From assembly GCA_937943665.1 (NCBI GenBank), contig CALEAR010000281.1, forward strand, positions 1 to 7,689: a DNA stretch of 7,689 nucleotides. The letters run 5' to 3'. The position numbers and the translations under genes are program-made. The notes under the pieces are model-generated. The model was given only the letters and a program-made list of their open reading frames with translations. It did not search any database and was not told the DNA's origin. Numbering within the stretch: the first letter of the stretch is position 1; every line of letters begins with the position of its first letter. Positions 1-6,969 of the stretch are shown piece by piece. Source of the DNA: an uncultured Alcanivoracaceae bacterium (GTDB lineage: Bacteria; Pseudomonadota; Gammaproteobacteria; Pseudomonadales; Alcanivoracaceae).

Positions 1-176
1 TATTTGCAGATGAACCCACGGGTAATTTAGATCACAACACAGGTGGCCGAATTGCGGATTTATTATTCCAGCTCAATAAGGAAGCAGGCACCACCTTAGT
101 GTTAGTAACCCATGATTTAGGGCTTGCCAATCGTTGTGAGCACCAACTCACTCTAGAGGCAGGTAAAATACAATGA
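1..176 (+). CDS. ybbA: ABC transporter ATP-binding protein, YbbA type (3' end only)
   Basis: Only the last 57 residues are visible, in the frame starting at base 3; the gene begins left of the window. They carry the end of the Walker B motif with the catalytic glutamate (FADEP, visible residues 1-5), the D-loop (GNLD, 7-10) and the switch histidine of the H-loop (VTHD, 35-38). This is the LolD/MacB-type ATPase class that powers FtsX-fold (type VII) ABC systems. The wording, including FADEPTGNLD, IADLLF and LVTHDL, closely resembles E. coli YbbA as I remember it. The TGA stop overlaps the ATG of the permease (ATGA), so the two are translationally coupled and should form one cytoplasmic-face ATPase/permease complex. 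LolD is the main alternative family, but the ybbP-type partner argues for YbbA. Confidence 0.9.
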   Translation, partial: FADEPTGNLDHNTGGRIADLLFQLNKEAGTTLVLVTHDLGLANRCEHQLTLEAGKIQ

Positions 177-2659
177 GTACTTTCGCTTTATTGCGTTTAG
201 GGGGAAAACAAAGCTGGCGTGAAAGGCGAGCTTTCACTGTGCTTTTTTTTGCTGTTCTCGTGACAGTGGCTAGCAGCAGCAGTGTGAGCTTCTTTAGTGA
301 GCGCTTACATTTGGCCATGGCGGAGCAGGCTAGTGAGTTTTTAGGGGCCGATATCGCCCTGCAAGGCAGTGTAGAAGCCACTGAAGAACAACTAACACTG
401 GCAACACAGCAAGGGCTAGCGGGTACTCGCATTGTGGAGTTTAGCACCATGCTTGCCCATAAAGAGCATATGCTGCTCAGCCAAGTTAAAGCGGTGGAAC
501 CCCATTACCCGCTTAAGGGCCAATTACGCATTCAACATGAGGCCACAGGCCCTGAAGTTACCACTCAGGCCCCTAACCCTGGGGAAATCTGGCTGGAAGC
601 GCGCATTTTTAATGAATTGGGGCTCTCCCCCGGAGACAACATTAAGGTGGGCAGCGCACAGCTACAAGCCAGTGCCATTCTCACCCATGAACCGGCACAA
701 GCTAGCGGCGGCATCACAGCCTTACAACCCTTAGCATTAATGAACCTTGAGGATTTACCCGCCACTAAAGCCATACAGCCCGGCAGTCGCATTACCTATC
801 GCTACCTATGGCAAGGCCCCGAAGCTGCCGTAGCAAAGGTAAAACAACTGCTTGCTCCGTTACTCACACCACAACAGCGCTTGATGGTATTGGAAGAGGC
901 GAGCCCACCATTGCATCGCGCCCTCAAGCAAGCACAGCAATACTTAGGCCTCACCAGCTTGGTGGCCATACTTCTCGCTGCCGTGGGCATTGCCCTCAGT
1001 GCCACCCATTTTACCCAATCGCGCTTGCCACAAGCGGCGCTATGGCGCTGTTTTGGCTTAAGCCAACGGCAAACCTTAACCCTGTTCGCCTGGCAGTTTC
1101 TCATCATAGGCGGTGTGGCTAGCCTACTAGGTGTAGGCTTGGGTTGGTTAGCTCAGCAGGGATTATTTTATTTGCTACGTCATTTGATGCCGGCAACCCT
1201 TCCCCCACCCTCCCTCTTCACCGCCCTAGGTGCCATGGGTGTGGGTTGCGCCCTATTGCTGTGTTTTTCCTTACCCCAACTCATGACCCTTAGCCGAGTG
1301 CCTCCCATGCGGGTGCTGCGCGAACAACTTCAGCCCATGCCAACCCAAGCGTGGCTAGGCTATGCCTTAGGAATTTTCAGCCTCATGTTGGCCATGTGGC
1401 AGTTAAGCTTAAGCTTAGCTTTCACCCTATTGTTTGCTCTTAGCACCTTGGGCGTGGCATTACTTTTGGGTGGTGCCCTGTATTATCTCTTAATAAGGTG
1501 CCATCACACCCTTCATCGGTACCTGTTTTGGCGCTTAAGCTTGGGGCAACTCATTCAAAAACCCTTATTGGCCGTGAGCCAGCTCTTGGCTTTCACCCTT
1601 ATTCTTGTGGCTATGTCTTTGGTGCTCTTACTGCGTAACGAGCTAATTCACCAATGGCAGCAGCAATTGCCTGAGGATGCACCCAACCATTTTGCGTTTA
1701 ATATTTTCCCCCATGAAGTGGAACCTTTTCATCAAGCATTAAAAAACATCAGCCCTAATTTTTCGCAGTTTTACCCCATTACCCCAGGCCGTTTAACCCA
1801 TATTAACCAAGTGCCAGTAAGCGCCTGGGAGCACAAGACCCCCGCAGCAGAACGCACCTTACAGCGGGATTTACAACTTACTTGGAGCGCAACCTTACCC
1901 AGTGGTAATCGCCTTATTGCGGGAGATTGGTGGCCAAAATCCGCTGATATTGCACCGGTTTCTGTGGAAGATAAACTGGCCGAACGATTAGGCCTTTCCT
2001 TAGGGGATGCTCTGGAGTTTAACCTTGGTGGCCAGGTCATTAAGGCGCAGGTGGCCAATCTTCGATCAGTGGATTGGGCCCAAATGCAGCCCAACTTTTT
2101 TATTATTTTTGCCCCAGGTTGGATAGAGCACCTACCGCACACATGGCTGATGAGTTTTTATGTACCAGAGGCCAGTGGCCAAGCGCTATCCACGTTGCGA
2201 GAGCAATTTCCCGCAGCAAGTTTGCTGAATGTGAATGCTGTACTCAACCAACTTCAACAAGTAGTAAAACAGGTGGGTTTAGCCGTGGAATCCTTATTAT
2301 TCTTTGTGCTCGCAGCGGGTTTGATGGTGTTGTTAGCGGGCATTCAAACCACCTTACCAAGCCGAGTGCACCAAAGCGCCTTACTGCGTGCCTTAGGTGC
2401 CCAAAGCAGCCTTATTCGGCGCCTTCATTTTCTTGAGTTTGCCCTCTTAGGGGCTATCAGCGGCACCTTAGCGTGGGGAGCCACGGAGCTCACCAGTGCC
2501 GTGCTTTACCATTGGGTTTTCTCATTAACATGGAAACCACACGTTGGTTTAGCCTCATTGCCTTTAATCGGCATGCTTTTAATATATGGCGTGGGTTATT
2601 TTGGCACCCGTCACCTTGTGCACACTAGCCCATTAACCCTGTTGCGCCGCCCCACTTAA
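173..2659 (+). CDS. ybbP: ABC transporter permease, YbbP type (FtsX fold)
   Basis: This 828-residue inner-membrane permease is the expected partner of the YbbA ATPase; E. coli YbbP is about 804 residues. Hydrophobic segments suggest ten membrane helices: about 21-43, then a large periplasmic domain (45-255), helices about 258-279, 303-332 and 348-370, a pair at 394-441, and one at 463-487. A second periplasmic domain (490-700) follows, then helices at about 704-726, 752-775 and 795-816. This is a duplicated FtsX/MacB-like layout. Several stretches match E. coli YbbP as remembered: QPGSRITYRY (202-211), QWQQQLPEDAPN (494-505), RLTHIN (540-545) and the PNFFIIF region (640-646). YbbAP is described as a type VII, mechanotransmission-type ABC system that works with the esterase TesA on membrane lipids; its substrate here is not shown by the sequence. 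The start overlaps the ybbA stop, with a weak AGG about 9 bases upstream inside ybbA. Confidence 0.93.
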   Translation: MSTFALLRLGGKQSWRERRAFTVLFFAVLVTVASSSSVSFFSERLHLAMAEQASEFLGADIALQGSVEATEEQLTLATQQGLAGTRIVEFSTMLAHKEHMLLSQVKAVEPHYPLKGQLRIQHEATGPEVTTQAPNPGEIWLEARIFNELGLSPGDNIKVGSAQLQASAILTHEPAQASGGITALQPLALMNLEDLPATKAIQPGSRITYRYLWQGPEAAVAKVKQLLAPLLTPQQRLMVLEEASPPLHRALKQAQQYLGLTSLVAILLAAVGIALSATHFTQSRLPQAALWRCFGLSQRQTLTLFAWQFLIIGGVASLLGVGLGWLAQQGLFYLLRHLMPATLPPPSLFTALGAMGVGCALLLCFSLPQLMTLSRVPPMRVLREQLQPMPTQAWLGYALGIFSLMLAMWQLSLSLAFTLLFALSTLGVALLLGGALYYLLIRCHHTLHRYLFWRLSLGQLIQKPLLAVSQLLAFTLILVAMSLVLLLRNELIHQWQQQLPEDAPNHFAFNIFPHEVEPFHQALKNISPNFSQFYPITPGRLTHINQVPVSAWEHKTPAAERTLQRDLQLTWSATLPSGNRLIAGDWWPKSADIAPVSVEDKLAERLGLSLGDALEFNLGGQVIKAQVANLRSVDWAQMQPNFFIIFAPGWIEHLPHTWLMSFYVPEASGQALSTLREQFPAASLLNVNAVLNQLQQVVKQVGLAVESLLFFVLAAGLMVLLAGIQTTLPSRVHQSALLRALGAQSSLIRRLHFLEFALLGAISGTLAWGATELTSAVLYHWVFSLTWKPHVGLASLPLIGMLLIYGVGYFGTRHLVHTSPLTLLRRPT

Positions 2660-2662
2660 TTG

Positions 2663-2670
2663 TTAGGAGA
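2663..2670 (+). promoter_or_regulatory. Ribosome binding site of the thioesterase gene
   Basis: TTAGGAGA ends 5 bases before the ATG at 2676. The short intergenic gap holds nothing resembling a promoter, so the thioesterase is probably translated from the ybbAP transcript with its own strong Shine-Dalgarno site. This fixes the start codon. Confidence 0.75.
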
Positions 2671-2675
2671 AGTCT

Positions 2676-3062
2676 ATGTATTCCACCTTTTTTGAGCCTC
2701 GATTTTCCGAAACCGATGCCTTCGGCCATATTAACAACACGGTGTTAAATGTGTGGTTTGAAGCGGCCCGTGGGCGTCTGTTCAAGATTTTCTACAAAGA
2801 AGGGGAAAGCCTACAAACCATGAACTTAATTTTAGCGCGCACCGAAGTGGATTTTGTGGCACAAATTTATTACGGCCAAGAGGTGGAAGTGCGCACCCAA
2901 GTGGAAAGCATTGGCAACTCTTCTTTTGTGGTGGCTCATGAGGCCTATCAAAATGGAAACCTAGTGGCGAAAGGCAAAGCGGTTCAGGTGTATTTCGATC
3001 ACGAAACCCAACGCAGCCAACCACTCACAGAGGACATCAAAAAAGCCTTACAAGCCTTATAA
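2676..3062 (+). CDS. Acyl-CoA thioesterase, 4HBT hotdog fold (YbgC/FadM-like)
   Basis: This complete 128-residue single-domain hotdog protein has the usual length for the 4HBT/YbgC/FadM group, whose members hydrolyse acyl-CoA thioesters to free acid and CoA. The diagnostic N-terminal motif spans residues 10-32: F-x-E-T-D-A-F-G-H-I-N-N, then W27-F-E-A-A-R32, with D14 as the likely catalytic aspartate and G17-H18-x-N20 at the start of the hotdog helix. The rest (TEVDF 56-60, VEVRTQVESIG 70-80, KAVQVYF 101-107) fits the strands of the domain. No signal peptide or membrane helix is visible, so it should be cytoplasmic and act as an oligomer. It lies 16 bases after ybbP on the same strand and is probably in that operon. 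Acyl chain-length preference cannot be told from the sequence. Confidence 0.88.
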   Translation: MYSTFFEPRFSETDAFGHINNTVLNVWFEAARGRLFKIFYKEGESLQTMNLILARTEVDFVAQIYYGQEVEVRTQVESIGNSSFVVAHEAYQNGNLVAKGKAVQVYFDHETQRSQPLTEDIKKALQAL

Positions 3063-3093
3063 AAAAACCCCAAGGTGCCGAAGCTCCTTGGGG
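3061..3093 (-). terminator. Rho-independent terminator of the MFS-oxidoreductase-thiolase operon
   Basis: Read on the minus strand, a perfect 8-bp stem (CCCCAAGG/CCTTGGGG, 3086-3093 with 3068-3075) encloses an A-A mismatch, two G-C/C-G pairs and a UUCG tetraloop closed by C-G. It is followed directly by seven T (3067-3061). This is a strong intrinsic terminator 21 bases after the thiolase stop. On the plus strand the hairpin is not followed by a T tract, so it is directional. The T tract overlaps the TAA (3060-3062) of the convergent thioesterase gene. Confidence 0.92.
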
Positions 3094-3094
3094 C

Positions 3095-3106
3095 GTTAAC
3101 GTTAAC
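3095..3106. repeat. 12-bp perfect palindrome between thiolase stop and terminator
   Basis: GTTAACGTTAAC reads the same on both strands and is a tandem duplication of GTTAAC. It lies in the short gap between the thiolase stop codon and its terminator stem. No function can be assigned; it could be a chance sequence or a small protein-binding site. Confidence 0.4.
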
Positions 3107-3114
3107 AAAGGATA

Positions 3115-4416
3115 TTATTCCGCTTCGAGTACCATGGCAGCACCAATACCGCCCGCGGCGCAGGCTGTGGTTAATGCCAAGCCGCCGCCACGGCGTTTTA
3201 GTTCATTAATGGTTTGCGTAATAATACGTGCCCCTGTGGCTCCAAAGGGGTGCCCGTAAGCAATGGACCCACCGTTCACATTTAACTTACTACGATCCAC
3301 TTCCCCTGGTGCCGAGAAGCCCGTGTACTCCTGTACGTACTCCTCATCCTCAAAGCCTCTTAAGTTACATGCAATTTGTCCAGCAAAGGCTTCGTGCATA
3401 TCAATGAGGGTGAGATCTTTGAGGGAAACACCGGCACGAATTAATGCCATGGGGGCGGCTAGCACAGGCCCCATTAATAAATCATCGGCTGGGGTTTTAG
3501 CCGCAAAGGCATAAGAACGAATATAACCTAGCGGTTCATAGCCTAACGCTTTAGCTTTACGCTCACTCATCAACAATAAGGCAGCGGCACCATCGGTGAG
3601 TGGGCTACTATTACCCGCTGTAACGCTACCACTTACCTTATCAAACACCGGCTTAAGCTTATCGTAACTTCCGCGTTCTGAGTTTTTACGCACTAAGTTA
3701 TCTTCTTTCACCGGTGTACCATCGGGCAAGAAGGCTGTCATCACCTGGCCTTCTAGGCGCCCTTCTTTCCATGCTTGTGCTGCATTCATATGGGAAGCAT
3801 GGGCAATATCATCCTGCTCCGCACGGCTTACACCCCACTTCTTCACCATTTTTTCCGTGCTTTCCCCCATGGTTTCACCCACGGAATATTCAGTAATAGA
3901 AGGGGCTTGCGGGATCACATCCTTAAGCTTTAATTTGCTAAGTAAGCGGATTCGCTCCTTGGTGGATTTAGCGAAATTTACATCCCTTAGGGTGGCGCTA
4001 AGCTCTGGAGACAGTGGAATGCGCACGTTACTGGTGGAATCCACACCACCGGCAATACCAATGTCGGTGTAACCGGCAACGATGTTATCCGCCAGACTTG
4101 CTGCAGTTTGAAAACTGGTGGCACAGGCACGGGTGATGGAGTAAGCATCAAGCCCCTTAAGACCAAGGCTAAGTGCAATTTCCCGTGCAATAAAAGGGGC
4201 TTCTGGCATCATCACCGTCATGCCAAAAATCAGCTGCTCTATCTCCGCCTCATCTAAGTTATTACGGTGGATCAATTCCTTCACCACCATGGCGCCAAGC
4301 TCAATGGCATTAAGATCCTTAAAGTGGGTGGCGATACGCGCAAAAGGGGTACGCAGGCCATCCACAATGGCCACACGCCCTGCACGGCCTGCTAAGTTCA
4401 TCCGACGAACTGGCAT
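3115..4416 (-). CDS. fadI: 3-ketoacyl-CoA thiolase, FadI type (acetyl-CoA C-acyltransferase)
   Basis: This complete 433-residue thiolase cleaves 3-ketoacyl-CoA with CoA to acetyl-CoA and a shortened acyl-CoA, the last step of beta-oxidation in the cytoplasm. The nucleophilic cysteine is C98 (RACATSF). The other active-site residues are H341 (DMHEAF), H389 (YGHPFGATGAR) and C419 (TTACAAGG). Length and wording (VDGLRTPFAR 18-27, MPEAPFIAREI 70-80, the C-terminal GAAMVLEAE) match E. coli FadI (about 436 residues) better than FadA or PhaA/AtoB types, which are about 390 residues. The start is supported by AAAGGAG six bases upstream and by alignment with the FadI N-terminus. It is the last gene of a three-gene operon. 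Unlike in E. coli there is no fadJ directly downstream, because a terminator follows. The exact role could be fatty-acid beta-oxidation or a specialised acyl-CoA pathway. Confidence 0.92.
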   Translation of the reverse strand: MPVRRMNLAGRAGRVAIVDGLRTPFARIATHFKDLNAIELGAMVVKELIHRNNLDEAEIEQLIFGMTVMMPEAPFIAREIALSLGLKGLDAYSITRACATSFQTAASLADNIVAGYTDIGIAGGVDSTSNVRIPLSPELSATLRDVNFAKSTKERIRLLSKLKLKDVIPQAPSITEYSVGETMGESTEKMVKKWGVSRAEQDDIAHASHMNAAQAWKEGRLEGQVMTAFLPDGTPVKEDNLVRKNSERGSYDKLKPVFDKVSGSVTAGNSSPLTDGAAALLLMSERKAKALGYEPLGYIRSYAFAAKTPADDLLMGPVLAAPMALIRAGVSLKDLTLIDMHEAFAGQIACNLRGFEDEEYVQEYTGFSAPGEVDRSKLNVNGGSIAYGHPFGATGARIITQTINELKRRGGGLALTTACAAGGIGAAMVLEAE

Positions 4417-4422
4417 AAATCA

Positions 4423-4429
4423 CTCCTTT
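4423..4429 (-). promoter_or_regulatory. Ribosome binding site of the thiolase gene
   Basis: On the minus strand AAAGGAG lies six bases before the ATG at 4416. Its strength suggests the thiolase is translated independently of the preceding oxidoreductase. Confidence 0.8.
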
Positions 4430-4444
4430 AGTTTTCCACCAGTA

Positions 4445-5737
4445 TTACTTAAGCACTACCATGGTTAAGCAGTGTACGGCGTGAACTTTGGAGGTCAACG
4501 CCGTAATGACAACACACAGCGCCCTGAAGAATATTAAGCTCTTAACCGCGTTCTCACTGTGCCCCAGCCTCCCTCTAACACAGTCAGCAGCACTGCTTTT
4601 ATGCCGCAACTGACGCCCATACCACATCACTTCCAGCATGGCAGCCTCATCCACTGGCTTAATCCCCGTGGAAATGGGTTTCCCTTGATAACGGCTGGGC
4701 TTGCCCGCCAATAAACGCTGCGGGGCTTCCGGCTCTATGGCCAATAATCGAGCTAATCCCACAAAGTCCACTGCGCCCGTGGCTAAAGCCTCTTCCATGC
4801 CCCAAGGCGTGCGAAAACCGCCAGTTACCACCAATGGAGTTGCGGTGGCTTCGCGAGCTTTTTCAGCGAATTCTAAAAAATACGCTTCACGCTCTCGTGT
4901 GGAGGCTCGCTCAGAGTAAGATTTACCTGCCATGGCGGGTGCCTCGTAAGTGCCACCTGAAATTTCTATCAGATCAATGCCTGCCTCACTTAAAGCCCGT
5001 ATCACATCTAACGATTCTTCTTCAGTAAAGCCACCACGCTGGAAATCTGCAGAGTTTAGCTTAATCCCCACTGGGAAATCTTCGCCCACTTGTGAGCGAA
5101 TAGCCTCATACACTGCCAACACAAAGCGACGACGGTTTTCAGGGCTGCCACCCCATTTATCAGTTCGTTGGTTATGATGTCCCGATAAAAACTGACTCAC
5201 TAAATAACCGTGGGCACCATGGATCTGCACCCCTGTGAACCCTGCTTTTTTTGCGATGGCTGCACTGCGCCCAAAACGCTGGATTATGTCCTCTATTTCC
5301 GCTTCCGTGAGTGCACGTGGCGTGGCAAACACACTACGCAATTCTGGAGAGAAAGGAATGGCAGAGGGCCCCACGGGGTCCTTCACTAAAGTGCGTAACA
5401 CCTGTTTACCTGGGTGATTAAGCTGCATCCACAACTGTGTATCATTTTGCGTGCCCATTCGAGCCCACGCCCTTAATAAGGGTAAATCCTTTTCATCTTC
5501 CACAGCCAAATTACCTGGCTCTCCCAAATGCCGTTTATCCACCATTACATTGCCGGTAACCAAAATACCCACACCACTTTGCGCCCAGCGTGCATAAAGA
5601 TTCACCAGCTCAGGGGTCATGCGGTTATCCCAGCTACCTAGGCCTTCACTCATAGCAGATTTAAATAATCGGTTCTTTACACTCACCCCACTCGGTAAGG
5701 TAAAAGCACTCTTCAACAATTTGATTTCAGTGGTCAT
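4445..5737 (-). CDS. NADH:flavin oxidoreductase, old yellow enzyme family (probable frameshift near 3' end)
   Basis: The 430-residue frame is a single-domain FMN-binding TIM barrel of the old yellow enzyme family (PF00724), which reduces activated C=C bonds of enals, enones or dienoyl compounds with NAD(P)H. Visible features are the N-terminal FMN-loop region (KNRLFKSAMSEG, 21-32), Q105 (WMQLNHPGKQ), the substrate-binding pair H173/H176 (QIHGAHGYLVSQFLS), NRRRF (201-205), K226, and the FMN-phosphate region (TGGFRT 305-310, FVGLARLL 325-332). There is no CxxC iron-sulphur motif and no C-terminal NAD(P)H domain, so it is not a full FadH-type 2,4-dienoyl-CoA reductase. ATG overlaps the MFS stop by 4 bases, with GAGGA 7 bases upstream. 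The last 50 or so residues, after WYGRQLRHK (372-380), are cysteine-containing and unlike the family. A +1 shift there gives a better ending at 4534, so the true gene may be 4534-5737. Substrate unknown. Confidence 0.88.
   Translation of the reverse strand: MTTEIKLLKSAFTLPSGVSVKNRLFKSAMSEGLGSWDNRMTPELVNLYARWAQSGVGILVTGNVMVDKRHLGEPGNLAVEDEKDLPLLRAWARMGTQNDTQLWMQLNHPGKQVLRTLVKDPVGPSAIPFSPELRSVFATPRALTEAEIEDIIQRFGRSAAIAKKAGFTGVQIHGAHGYLVSQFLSGHHNQRTDKWGGSPENRRRFVLAVYEAIRSQVGEDFPVGIKLNSADFQRGGFTEEESLDVIRALSEAGIDLIEISGGTYEAPAMAGKSYSERASTREREAYFLEFAEKAREATATPLVVTGGFRTPWGMEEALATGAVDFVGLARLLAIEPEAPQRLLAGKPSRYQGKPISTGIKPVDEAAMLEVMWYGRQLRHKSSAADCVRGRLGHSENAVKSLIFFRALCVVITALTSKVHAVHCLTMVVLK
4475..4505. 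repeat. Inverted repeat between oxidoreductase and thiolase genes
   Basis: TACGGCGT (4475-4482) and ACGCCGTA (4498-4505) form a perfect 8-bp stem with a 15-base loop. No T tract follows on either strand, so it is not a standard terminator. If the oxidoreductase really ends at 4534, this hairpin lies in a gap of about 117 bases upstream of the thiolase and could act in mRNA processing or stability. If the long frame is real, it lies inside coding sequence. Confidence 0.5.
4534..4600 (-). other. Probable authentic oxidoreductase C-terminus in the +1 frame
   Basis: On the minus strand, removing one base from the four-A run at 4600-4597 joins residue 380 of the oxidoreductase to AVLLTVLEGGWGTVRTRLRA and a TAA at 4536-4534, giving a protein of about 400 residues. 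A basic, tryptophan-containing ending of this style is what I expect after the WYxRQL segment in this old yellow enzyme subgroup, whereas the longer frame gives an unfamiliar tail. This is recognition from memory, not an alignment. About ten residues that usually sit between RQL and this tail seem short or missing, so a small deletion is also possible. Confidence 0.55.
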
Positions 5738-6921
5738 AGTTTAATCCTCGCTTTTTCCAATGAGGACCTGCCAAGTTCTTGCAACATCACCATTAAAGTA
5801 GTCATAGCCATAAATATGAAAGCAAACCAAAACACCCCCGCTGCCAAACCGTTATCTAATAAATAGCCAAACAGTAAGGGGCCTAACACTCCTCCCATAT
5901 TGAAGCCGGTGGAAACAATACCAAAGGTGCGACCTTCCGCTCCAACTGGCGACGCTTGCCGCACTAACATATCTCTAGAAGGTGCTACCACACCTGCCAA
6001 AAAGCCAATACAGCCTAATAACAGGGTTAATCCAAGCCCAGCCACTGGAAAATAAATCACGCATAGCACCAACAAGGCAGCCACGCCAAAAGCCACGGCG
6101 GCAATAAGGCCATGTTGCTGAAAACGGTCTGCTAACACACCACCACTTAATACGCCTATGGCGCTAGCAAATAAGAAGGCTGTGAGTGCTTGGTTGGCAT
6201 CTGCTAAGGGCGTTTGAAACCCTTGCACCAAAGCAGACACCGAGAACTTTTCTAATCCGTCAGTACTTAGGCTCAGCATTAAAAATAATAGGGTGAGCCC
6301 ACCAATGGTTTTAAAGGGTATTTTCACAGGGCGGGCTTTACCCTCTGACGTGGCAGCCACCAGGGTGGGGGCCAGCTGTACAGGTACAAAAAATAAAAAG
6401 AACCACACCACCGCCGCCAACATCATGGCCACTGCAAAGGCCTGCCACACACCCCAGTGTATTGCCACCCCCACCATTAGCGGTGGCGTCACGGCAGCGC
6501 CTAAAAAGCCTGCAAACGTATGAATGGAAAATGCCCGTCCCATTTTATTAGGCTGCGCACCTTGAGAAAGTAAAGCGTAATCCGCCGGGTGATACACCCC
6601 GTTAGCCACCCCAGCCGCCCCCATGGCTAACAACAGGCACCAATAAGTGGGTACCGCCGCTAACACACCAAAGCTCATGGCGCCCATCGCTAAAGCAGCC
6701 ATTAGCATATTTCTGGCTCCCCAACGATCCACCATAAATCCTAAGGGGGCTTGCACCAATGCAGAAACCACATTAAACACAGCAATGGCTATACCAAGCT
6801 CCACAAACCCCACGCCCATGGCCTCAGGCAACAGCGGCAACAGTGCTGGCACAGCCATAATGTGCACATGGCTCACAAAGTGGGCTGCTGCCACTTGCCA
6901 GAGCACCTTATTCTCTTTCAC
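5734..6921 (-). CDS. Major facilitator superfamily transporter
   Basis: This 395-residue inner-membrane carrier has about twelve hydrophobic helices in two halves of six, joined by a cytoplasmic loop around residues 183-205, the usual MFS length and plan. MFS motif A is clear between helices 2 and 3 (GFMVDRWGAR, 61-70), with a degenerate repeat in the second half (GGVLADRF, 260-267). NGVYHPADYALLS (107-119) resembles the helix 4 region of Fsr-like and related carriers, but the substrate cannot be assigned. The start is GTG at 6921-6919, with GAGGA 7 bases upstream; the nearby in-frame sequence offers no better ATG. Its stop overlaps the oxidoreductase start (ATGA), and it is the first gene of the operon with the oxidoreductase and thiolase. 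By context it may import a carboxylate or lipid-like substrate for those enzymes, or export a product; that is inference. Confidence 0.9.
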   Translation of the reverse strand: MKENKVLWQVAAAHFVSHVHIMAVPALLPLLPEAMGVGFVELGIAIAVFNVVSALVQAPLGFMVDRWGARNMLMAALAMGAMSFGVLAAVPTYWCLLLAMGAAGVANGVYHPADYALLSQGAQPNKMGRAFSIHTFAGFLGAAVTPPLMVGVAIHWGVWQAFAVAMMLAAVVWFFLFFVPVQLAPTLVAATSEGKARPVKIPFKTIGGLTLLFLMLSLSTDGLEKFSVSALVQGFQTPLADANQALTAFLFASAIGVLSGGVLADRFQQHGLIAAVAFGVAALLVLCVIYFPVAGLGLTLLLGCIGFLAGVVAPSRDMLVRQASPVGAEGRTFGIVSTGFNMGGVLGPLLFGYLLDNGLAAGVFWFAFIFMAMTTLMVMLQELGRSSLEKARIKL

Positions 6922-6928
6922 GCAGATA

Positions 6929-6933
6929 TCCTC
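6929..6933 (-). promoter_or_regulatory. Ribosome binding site deciding the GTG start of the MFS gene
   Basis: GAGGA on the minus strand, 7 bases before GTG. The only nearby ATG (6935-6933) opens a five-codon frame that ends in TGA across the GTG, so it cannot start the transporter. This supports GTG as the true start. Confidence 0.65.
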
Positions 6934-6949
6934 ATTGGGAAATTAATTA

Positions 6950-6969
6950 GTGATGGGATGTTGTATCAC
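6950..6969. promoter_or_regulatory. Possible operator: GTGAT-N10-ATCAC inverted repeat upstream of the MFS operon
   Basis: The 48 bases between the upstream terminator and the MFS GTG must hold the operon promoter unless there is read-through. They contain a symmetric pair of 5-bp arms with a 10-base spacer, flanked by further A/T-rich partial symmetry. On the minus strand a weak -35-like TTGTGA overlaps one arm; no convincing -10 box could be picked. The arms resemble CRP half-sites (TGTGA/TCACA), but the spacing is 6 bases too long for CRP. Binding protein unknown. Confidence 0.3.

Noticed and set aside
148..450. Minus-strand 100-codon frame across the ybbA/ybbP junction
   Set aside because: It is antisense to two well-supported genes, matches no known family and has no plausible ribosome binding site context; it is a shadow frame.
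1403..1418. TTAAGC tandem units forming a 14-bp palindrome (TAAGCTTAAGCTTA) inside ybbP
   Set aside because: It encodes the Leu-Ser-Leu-Ser-Leu run of a membrane helix; Leu/Ser codon repetition explains it.
6918..6935. Five-codon frame ATG...TGA overlapping the MFS GTG start, as a possible leader peptide
   Set aside because: The ribosome binding site overlaps its own ATG and no upstream Shine-Dalgarno is evident; most likely chance.
6950..6969. CRP binding site
   Set aside because: The arms resemble TGTGA/TCACA, but the spacer is about 12 bases instead of 6, and one outer arm base does not match.
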